This document shows positions 1-4,282 of a stretch of 9,914 nt of DNA, one piece after another. The stretch is taken from NCBI RefSeq assembly GCF_023653455.1, contig NZ_JAKEDR010000128.1:1-9914 (forward strand), given 5' to 3'. Below the pieces are notes generated by a model. That model was given only the letters and a program-made list of their open reading frames with translations. It was not told the DNA's origin and did no database searches. Within the stretch, counting starts at the first letter, position 1. Every line of letters starts with the position of its first letter. A program made the position numbers and the translations under genes. The DNA is from Paraclostridium ghonii (GTDB taxonomy: Bacteria; Bacillota; Clostridia; Peptostreptococcales; Peptostreptococcaceae).

Positions 1-961
1 ATCCTATATTACTCAAATTTTCAAGATATTTATCCTTATTTATATATCCATCTATGGCTTCTTTAGAAGATATAAATACTATATCTCTAAAATAATTTGA
101 ATATATATTCTCTGCTTTTTCTTTAACTTTTAAAAGGTCATTCTCTCTGCTTCTTATTTCATCTGCTTTATTTACTACACAAATTATATTATTACATTCA
201 TCATCTAATATATAATTTTCTTTTATGTCAATTATCATATCATTACTTGATTTTGAAATTATATTCTTTGCATCTAAAACCCATAACACTCCATCTGCCC
301 TTTTATAATAGTCTATCATCCTCTGTTTTGTATTTTTTAGTAAATTTTGATTTAATCCTGGAGTATCGACTATTATAAAATCGCTTAATATTCCACTTTT
401 ATTTATATAATGCCTTACTTCCAAAATATCCGATTTATACAGGTGCTTATCTTCTAAAGATTTTTTATGATCCTTCAAATCATTTATAGTTAAGTTCTTA
501 TTTTTTTTTAATTTATCAACTTGGTATTTTATAAATCTTTTCGAATCTTTGACTTTATCTTCTTCTTTTTTTAAAATTAATAGTCCTTCATCGTAACTAT
601 ATGATCTAACATTGTCTTCATATACAATATCCATTTGTTTTACATTAGATGCTTTAACTATATCTAATTTCCAAGTATTTGGAATATCTTTTGTTTTCAA
701 TGTATTGTCTTTTATCAATGAGTTTATAAGTGTTGATTTTCCATACTTTCCAGAACCCATAACAAATAATAAAAATGGATCTTTAAGCTCTTCTATACTT
801 TTAAAAACTTTATTAATTTCATTTTCCATTTCAGTTATAAATCTGTATGTCTGGCTTGATTCTAAAAAAGATTGTATTTTTATATTTTTTAAATTTTGTG
901 TGATTATTTGAATATCAACATTGATATCTTTATATGCGTTTTCTCGACTTGAGTAATCCAT
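1..961 (-). CDS. Dynamin-like GTPase, N-terminal part (3' end outside window)
   Basis: Reading the minus strand from the ATG at 961-959 gives 320 codons with no stop before the window edge, so the C-terminal part is missing. All GTPase motifs are visible: P-loop GSGKYGKST at residues 69-77 (G69, G74, K75, S76), a likely G2 threonine at T95 in IPNTW, G3 DTPG at 199-202, G4 NKAD at 264-267 and a G5-like SSK at 298-300. About 65 helical residues precede the P-loop. A long, charged, lysine-rich insert (about 105-190) separates G2 from G3. This layout fits the dynamin_N family of large bacterial GTPases rather than small translational GTPases. Bacterial dynamins usually remodel membranes and often occur as adjacent pairs, so a partner gene may lie to the left. 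The start is supported by AAGGA eight bases upstream of the ATG. The GTPase assignment is firm; the membrane role is inferred from the family. Confidence 0.82.
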   Translation of the reverse strand, partial: MDYSSRENAYKDINVDIQIITQNLKNIKIQSFLESSQTYRFITEMENEINKVFKSIEELKDPFLLFVMGSGKYGKSTLINSLIKDNTLKTKDIPNTWKLDIVKASNVKQMDIVYEDNVRSYSYDEGLLILKKEEDKVKDSKRFIKYQVDKLKKNKNLTINDLKDHKKSLEDKHLYKSDILEVRHYINKSGILSDFIIVDTPGLNQNLLKNTKQRMIDYYKRADGVLWVLDAKNIISKSSNDMIIDIKENYILDDECNNIICVVNKADEIRSRENDLLKVKEKAENIYSNYFRDIVFISSKEAIDGYINKDKYLENLSNIG

Positions 962-1041
962 ATTATCAATCCTTGAAATAAGTTTTTTATATACTTTATA
1001 TTATATTAATATAATACTTGTTAATATTACTTTCATTTGAT

Positions 1042-1112
1042 AAAAAATTCGCTTTGCTCATGTCGCCAACGACTTTGAAAATCAGGTCCGTTGCTCAAGT
1101 TTAGCAGTTGGC
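1042..1112 (-). other. Structured leader or small RNA upstream of the GTPase gene
   Basis: This stretch is clearly richer in G+C than its surroundings and folds compactly. On the minus strand GCCAAC (1112-1107) pairs with GTTGGC (1070-1065). The enclosed sequence gives two adjoining hairpins: TGCT/AGCA (1106-1103 with 1095-1092) and GACCT/AAGTC (1088-1084 with 1075-1071, one G-U pair). A competing hairpin GTCG/CGAC (1073-1070 with 1065-1062) uses part of the closing stem. The element ends in a run of six U (1047-1042). The 7-mer TGAGCAA occurs twice, so TGCT has two possible partners. It could be a cis-acting leader of the GTPase gene, a short independent RNA, or a dispersed intergenic repeat. 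I do not recognise it as a known RNA family. Confidence 0.35.
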
Positions 1113-1118
1113 ATTATA
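1113..1118 (-). promoter_or_regulatory. Putative -10 box (TATAAT) for the GTPase leader
   Basis: A perfect TATAAT lies on the minus strand just before the structured element, so transcription would start at or very near the GCCAAC stem. No good -35 is found 16-18 bases upstream (best is ATTATC), so this promoter would be weak or need an activator. It would give a GTPase 5' leader of about 145 nt. Confidence 0.35.
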
Positions 1119-1120
1119 AC

Positions 1121-1129
1121 TTATCCACA
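1121..1129 (+). promoter_or_regulatory. Perfect DnaA-box 9-mer (TTATCCACA)
   Basis: The plus strand carries TTATCCACA, the consensus DnaA box, two bases from the putative -10 box of the GTPase leader. It is a single copy; no cluster of boxes or DNA-unwinding element was found, so it is not an origin. It could be a chance match or a DnaA-responsive operator. Confidence 0.3.
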
Positions 1130-1159
1130 AATCAGATAATTTATAATACCTTAGTATAT

Positions 1160-1205
1160 AAAAAACGCTCATAAATACTTATTTAAGTATCTATGAGCGT
1201 TTTTT
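1160..1205 (-). terminator. Intrinsic terminator of the sigma factor gene
   Basis: A 14-bp perfect outer stem (1160-1173 with 1192-1205), one A-C mismatch and a 6-bp inner stem (ATACTT/AAGTAT) enclose a short AT loop. The outer stem carries A-runs on one side and T-runs on the other, so either strand gives a hairpin followed by a U-tract. It lies 17 bases past the sigma factor stop codon and should end that transcript. Confidence 0.85.
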
Positions 1206-1222
1206 TAATTTAATTAATTATC

Positions 1223-2107
1223 CTAATAAAAATGTTTTAATTGTTTTAATCTGCTTGGATGTCTTAGCTTTCTTATTGCTTTAGCTTCTATTTGTCTTAT
1301 TCTCTCTCTAGTTACCCCAAACACCTTGCCTATTTCTTCTAGTGTTTTAGGAATATCATCATCTAGCCCAAATCTCATTCTTAGGACTTTTTGTTCTTGT
1401 TCACTAAGTCCTGTTAACAGTTCTTCTATTTTTTCTCTCAAATTATGTTGCTCTACCTCATGCATAACTACATCTCCAAAATATGCATCAGACGGTATAA
1501 ATTCTACTAAACTACTATCTTCATCTTCTTTTATAGGCGTATCTAGTGAAACTATATTTTTATCACGCTTAAGTAAATCAATTATTTTTTCTACTTCTAT
1601 ATCACATGCTATAGCTAATTCGTCTATATTAGGCTCTCTTTGTAACTCTAATGATAATTCCTGTTTTTTCCTTTTTACAAAATTAATTCTTTGATGAAGG
1701 TGAACAGGTATTCTAATAGTATTCTCACAATCATCTATGTATCTAGTTATGCTTTGCTTTATCCACCATGTAGCATAAGTACTAAATTTATAACCTTTTT
1801 TATAATCATATTTTTCTACAGCCTTTATAAGTCCTATATTTCCTGCTTGGATTAAATCAAGCATATCAATATTTTCTTTTCTATATTTTTTAGCAATACT
1901 AACAACTAATCTGTAATTCGCATTGATAAACTCTTCCTTAGCTCCTATAAATGATTCATCTATTTTTTTAGCCAACTCTATTTCTTCTAGCGCAGACAAC
2001 ATTTTGTACTCTTCAATTTCCTTTAAGTACATTTTCATAGCATTTGATGAATTTGATGAATCACTGTAAATGTAATTTTCATAAGTATGTTCTCTTTTAG
2101 CCCCCAT
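1223..2107 (-). CDS. RpoD-like sigma-70 factor (group 2 type, no region 1.1)
   Basis: This 294-residue protein binds core RNA polymerase and selects promoters. Region 1.2 lies at about 22-53. Region 2 (57-127) contains [18 protein letters not shown] and the [15 protein letters not shown] core. Region 3 is at about 136-212. Region 4 (228-281) contains the helix-turn-helix [20 protein letters not shown]. The Q and T of WWIKQSIT, which contact the -10 box in RpoD, and the -35 reading helix are both conserved, so it should recognise TTGACA/TATAAT-like promoters. It lacks the acidic region 1.1 and is shorter than the roughly 360-390-residue primary RpoD of clostridia. It also has DDCENT where primary factors have an ADQART-like stretch before TIRIPVH. 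It is therefore more likely an accessory factor than the housekeeping one. The start has AGGGG six bases upstream. It is monocistronic, with its own promoter and terminator. Confidence 0.9.
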   Translation of the reverse strand: MGAKREHTYENYIYSDSSNSSNAMKMYLKEIEEYKMLSALEEIELAKKIDESFIGAKEEFINANYRLVVSIAKKYRKENIDMLDLIQAGNIGLIKAVEKYDYKKGYKFSTYATWWIKQSITRYIDDCENTIRIPVHLHQRINFVKRKKQELSLELQREPNIDELAIACDIEVEKIIDLLKRDKNIVSLDTPIKEDEDSSLVEFIPSDAYFGDVVMHEVEQHNLREKIEELLTGLSEQEQKVLRMRFGLDDDIPKTLEEIGKVFGVTRERIRQIEAKAIRKLRHPSRLKQLKHFY

Positions 2108-2240
2108 AATCTACCCCTTCTATCTCTAATAATTTGTTAATCAAATTTAAAAAGTTTCTGTAGTTTCATCCTCATGTTAATAGTATGTAAACTCTTTTTA
2201 AAAAATACTTTTTACTTGTCAACAAATTCCTATATCTATT

Positions 2241-2268
2241 ATTCTACACTTACATATCAAATTCCTTG
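2241..2268 (-). promoter_or_regulatory. Sigma-H (Spo0H)-type promoter of the sigma factor gene
   Basis: On the minus strand AAGGAATT (2267-2260) is followed after 12 bases by GTAGAAT (2247-2241). This matches the sigma-H consensus RNAGGAWWW-N12-RNNGAAT at every position except the first R, which is C. It would start transcription near 2233, giving a leader of about 126 nt. A TTGACA at 2222-2217 lies closer to the gene but has no matching -10 box. Sigma-H is the transition-phase factor of Firmicutes, so expression on entry to stationary phase is inferred. Confidence 0.5.
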
Positions 2269-2317
2269 ATTTTTTTTATATTTTTTTAAAATAATATTAT
2301 ATTTTGCTATAAAGAAC

Positions 2318-2344
2318 AAAAGACTGCATAATATGCAGTCTTTT
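2318..2344. terminator. Intrinsic terminator (12-bp stem)
   Basis: A perfect 12-bp stem, AAAAGACTGCAT (2318-2329) with ATGCAGTCTTTT (2333-2344), encloses a 3-base loop. The tract that follows is richer in U on the minus strand (TTTTGTTCTTT) than on the plus strand. The nearest minus-strand gene upstream (2509-3018) already has its own terminator. This one is therefore either a backup or the end of a short transcript from the gap between the two. Confidence 0.75.
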
Positions 2345-2456
2345 ACCCTCGAACGACAAAGTTAAATCCCTATTAATAAATCCAATAATAACCTTGCCCC
2401 TATATTACGGTAAAATATTAATGAGATTATAACAAATTTATAATACCATTAATAAA
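2345..2456. other. Non-coding stretch between two terminators
   Basis: About 110 bases lie between the terminators at 2318-2344 and 2457-2479. No open frame with a usable ribosome binding site is present on either strand. The minus strand has a TATAAT near its upstream end and a GC-richer segment (AGGGGCAAGG and TTTGTCGTTCGAGGG) before the downstream terminator. A short minus-strand RNA is therefore possible, but no strong fold or -35 box supports it. Confidence 0.25.
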
Positions 2457-2479
2457 AGGGTTTAGTCAAGCTAAACCCT
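2457..2479 (-). terminator. Intrinsic terminator of the 169-aa protein gene
   Basis: A 9-bp stem AGGGTTTAG/CTAAACCCT with a 5-base loop is followed on the minus strand by TTTTATT. It begins about 30 bases past the stop codon of the gene at 2509-3018, the expected position for its terminator. Confidence 0.8.
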
Positions 2480-2508
2480 CATATCATCTCAAATTTAAGC
2501 GTATTTTA

Positions 2509-3018
2509 TTATTTATTGTCGTGATTACATCCACAACTTCCACCACAACATTCATGGTCATCACTGTCATGATTTTCACCACATCCACAATCATGAGATT
2601 CTTCGTGTTCTTTTATTAATTCTTCCATTTCAAAAAACTCTTTTACCATTACATCATATTCTGGAAGTGCCTCTTCTGTATCATATTCTTCACCTGTCCA
2701 GTTTGCATACATCATTTCATTTCCGTTAGTTAAAACAGCTCTACCCGCTAAAGTTATATTATCTACATCTTCTAAGAAATTAACTGCCGCTTGAGCTTCT
2801 TCACCTTGTAAAGGAACTTCTTCATCTAAGCATTTTATAATCATAACAGGAGCGTAAAAGTCTTCATTGTCTTTTACGTTTACCATTATATCTATTACCC
2901 CTTCTGATCCTTCTTCAAATTCTGATAATGCTACATCTGTATCTATCATCTCTTGTGGAACATATAAATCTTCCATTAAGTATTTTATAACTCTATCTTT
3001 TACTAATTCTTTTGACAT
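2509..3018 (-). CDS. HsdR N-terminal-like protein with Cys/His-rich tail; function unknown
   Basis: Residues 1-110 of this 169-residue acidic protein resemble the N-terminal domain of type I restriction R subunits (HSDR_N_2 type). The shared features are a leading RVIKYL helix, YVPQEMI, a VIDIMV strand with D43, and a PVMIIKC strand. In active members the last strand reads E-C-K, completing a PD-(D/E)XK site. Here it is K62-C63-L64, so both the acid and the lysine are lost and nuclease activity is unlikely. Residues 90-109 keep a predicted strand pair (TLAGRAVLTNG, MMYANWT). An acidic helical segment follows (110-140). The tail (142-166) holds six Cys (144, 146, 157, 158, 162, 164) and four His (142, 150, 155, 166), typical of metal binding. 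AAGGAG lies seven bases before the ATG. No partner methylase or specificity gene is nearby. The gene call is firm; the domain call comes from pattern recognition. Confidence 0.7.
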   Translation of the reverse strand: MSKELVKDRVIKYLMEDLYVPQEMIDTDVALSEFEEGSEGVIDIMVNVKDNEDFYAPVMIIKCLDEEVPLQGEEAQAAVNFLEDVDNITLAGRAVLTNGNEMMYANWTGEEYDTEEALPEYDVMVKEFFEMEELIKEHEESHDCGCGENHDSDDHECCGGSCGCNHDNK

Positions 3019-3040
3019 AGTAATTCTCCTTTCATCTTTT

Positions 3041-3068
3041 GGTAATTTTACCTTTTAATAGTATACCA
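3041..3068 (-). promoter_or_regulatory. Extended -10 promoter and small palindrome before the 169-aa gene
   Basis: The minus strand has TGGTATACT (3068-3060), an extended -10 box of the TGN-TATAMT kind, which can work without a good -35; none is seen. The predicted start near 3053 falls at the edge of the palindrome GGTAATTTTACC (3041-3052). That palindrome could be a small operator or a 5' stem on the mRNA. The ribosome binding site follows within 20 bases. Confidence 0.5.
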
Positions 3069-3253
3069 TTTTTTTAATTAATTTAACTAAATTTTTTGCT
3101 ATTTATATTAAAATTTAAAGGTTTGCTGTATTTATACCCATCAATATATTTTTTACTATATTTTTGTATATATACTCTAAATTTTACATTATTGTAATTT
3201 ATATATAATATTTACATAACTTAACAATGCATAATCTATAATCTTTATGATAT

Positions 3254-3259
3254 TATAAT
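3254..3259 (+). promoter_or_regulatory. Putative -10 box (TATAAT) of the CAP protein gene
   Basis: A perfect TATAAT precedes the structured leader, so transcription would start near 3265, at the first base of the fold. No convincing -35 lies 16-18 bases upstream. A second TATAAT-like site and a CATAATCTA (resembling mother-cell sigma E/K -10 boxes) occur near 3230-3240 without a proper partner. The promoter class is therefore unsettled. Confidence 0.4.
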
Positions 3260-3266
3260 AACTGTC

Positions 3267-3323
3267 AAAGATGTAGGTGCTAGGGGGTAAATCGTCCTGC
3301 AGGTTACAAATCGGTAACATTTT
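3267..3323 (+). ncRNA. Structured 5' leader of the CAP protein gene, riboswitch-like
   Basis: This GC-richer block in an AT-rich gap folds as a three-way junction. P1 is AAGAT (3268-3272) with ATTTT (3319-3323). P2 is GTAGG (3273-3277) with CCTGC (3296-3300). P3 is GTTAC (3303-3307) with GTAAC (3314-3318). Only A3301 and G3302 are unpaired at the junction. The P2 loop carries GGGGG, and both the P2 and P3 loops contain AAATCG. GTAA (3287-3290) can instead pair with TTAC (3304-3307), and P1 could extend at the expense of P3, so alternative folds exist. No terminator lies between it and the gene, so any control would act on translation or RNA stability. I do not recognise it as a known riboswitch class. 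Confidence 0.4.
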
Positions 3324-3369
3324 CAAATAATTCATTGTAAAACTATAACATTAAAGAGGTGACTTAAAT

Positions 3370-4200
3370 ATGAATATCAAAGTTAAAACATTATTATCAT
3401 TAGGTGTGGTATCTATTATAGGAGTTTGTTCTACACTTCCTATAAATGCAGCATCAAATGAAACTGTATGCAAGAAAGTTTATTGTGACAACAAAGGTTA
3501 TGAGGAGTACTTATCTATAAATGTAAATGGTAAGGACTGTTCAACACCTATAAAACCTTTAAATTGTTTAATACAAGATATAATAAATAATAAAGGAAAT
3601 TGTGTTACTGCTAATTTACCAACATGTAATGGTGCACAAAATAAGCCATCTACTCCAGACGTAGATAATAATACTCCTGAAAGTAAGCCGGATTCAAAGC
3701 CTGAAAATAACCCAGGTTCTAATGAGAATAACCCATCTAACCCAAGTGAAGATAACAATACTCCTGAAAGTAAACCTGATGTAAAACCAGAAGAACCTTC
3801 TAATCCATCTGGAGATTTTGCAAGCTTCCAAAAAGAAGTTTTAGATTTAGTTAATAATGAAAGAACAAGTAGAGGACTTCAACCACTTAAATTTAATTCT
3901 GAATTATCAAAAGTAGCTACTTTAAAATCTCAAGATATGATAGATAACAACTACTTTGACCATACATCTCCAACTTATGGATCTCCATTTGATATGATGA
4001 AAAAATTCGGTATAAGCTATACTTCAGCTGGAGAAAACATAGCAATGGGCCAAAAAACTCCTCAAGAAGTTATGAATGCATGGATGAATTCTGAAGGACA
4101 TAGAAAAAATATATTAAACCCTAACTTCACTGAATTAGGTGTTGGTATAGCTTCAAATGGATCTTCTTTATACTGGACACAAATGTTTATAGGTAAATAA
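3370..4200 (+). CDS. Secreted CAP/SCP-domain protein (YkwD type)
   Basis: This 276-residue protein has a signal peptide (basic start, hydrophobic 8-20, likely cleavage after the A27 of PINA). Residues 28-88 form a small module with six Cys (34, 39, 57, 66, 78, 86). A disordered Pro/Ser/Asn/Glu-rich linker (89-149) contains an internal repeat. The C-terminal CAP domain (152-276) has the family landmarks: VNNERTSRGLQPL near its start, FDHTSP with H198, GENIA with E222, WMNSEGHRKNIL with E242 and H244, and a final GVGIA...YWTQMF. The two His and two Glu are the usual CAP cavity residues. Bacterial CAP proteins are secreted or wall-associated; their activity is poorly defined. There is no LPXTG motif or choline- or wall-binding repeat, so the Cys module or linker may serve anchoring. 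RBS AGAGGTG lies eight bases before the ATG. The gene is monocistronic, convergent with the ABC operon. Confidence 0.88.
   Translation: MNIKVKTLLSLGVVSIIGVCSTLPINAASNETVCKKVYCDNKGYEEYLSINVNGKDCSTPIKPLNCLIQDIINNKGNCVTANLPTCNGAQNKPSTPDVDNNTPESKPDSKPENNPGSNENNPSNPSEDNNTPESKPDVKPEEPSNPSGDFASFQKEVLDLVNNERTSRGLQPLKFNSELSKVATLKSQDMIDNNYFDHTSPTYGSPFDMMKKFGISYTSAGENIAMGQKTPQEVMNAWMNSEGHRKNILNPNFTELGVGIASNGSSLYWTQMFIGK
3664..3780 (+). repeat. Internal direct repeat in the CAP protein linker
   Basis: Two 30-base copies (3664-3693 and 3751-3780) encode DNNTPESKPD twice. They match at 27 of 30 bases, with all three differences at third codon positions. This indicates a recent in-frame duplication, or selection to keep the peptide, in the linker. 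Copy number is a likely source of length variation between strains. Confidence 0.8.
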
Positions 4201-4213
4201 TATAAATAAATAT

Positions 4214-4258
4214 AAAGCCCGTCTCTTAAATTATTTAATAATTTAAAAGACAGGCTTT
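4214..4258. terminator. Shared convergent terminator, best formed by the ABC operon transcript
   Basis: A 45-base inverted repeat: AAAGCC/GGCTTT, GTCT/AGAC and TTAAATTATT/AATAATTTAA stems separated by two single mismatches around one central base. On the plus strand the mismatches are C-A. On the minus strand they become U-G wobbles, giving an unbroken 22-bp stem followed by TTTATATTTATTT. The hairpin is thus better for the leftward ABC operon, whose last stop codon is 24 bases away, while also closing the CAP gene. Confidence 0.85.
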
Positions 4259-4282
4259 GCTTATGTTAATTTTATGTATACC

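Noticed and set aside
612..911. Plus-strand open frame of 99 codons
   Set aside because: It lies antisense to the GTPase gene, whose minus-strand frame has all GTPase motifs and a ribosome binding site. The plus frame has no recognisable domain.
1021..1140. Replication origin suggested by the DnaA box
   Set aside because: There is only one box, no cluster of boxes and no AT-rich unwinding module beside it; one 9-mer is not enough.
2132..2176. Short upstream open frame (about 10 codons, MKLQKLFKFD) in the sigma factor leader
   Set aside because: The GAGG before its ATG has no spacing and there is no other ribosome binding site. It is too short to judge.
2194..2222. Housekeeping promoter using TTGACA at 2222-2217 for the sigma factor gene
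   Set aside because: The -35 is perfect, but 16-18 bases downstream there is only an A/T-run (TAAAAA), with no TATAAT-like box. The sigma-H-type match further upstream is better overall.
3267..3323. Cobalamin, c-di-GMP, ydaO/c-di-AMP or preQ1 riboswitch upstream of the CAP gene
   Set aside because: I compared the block with the conserved cores I know for these classes (for example the ACGCAAAGCC-type core of c-di-GMP-I) and found no convincing match. It is left as an unclassified structured leader.
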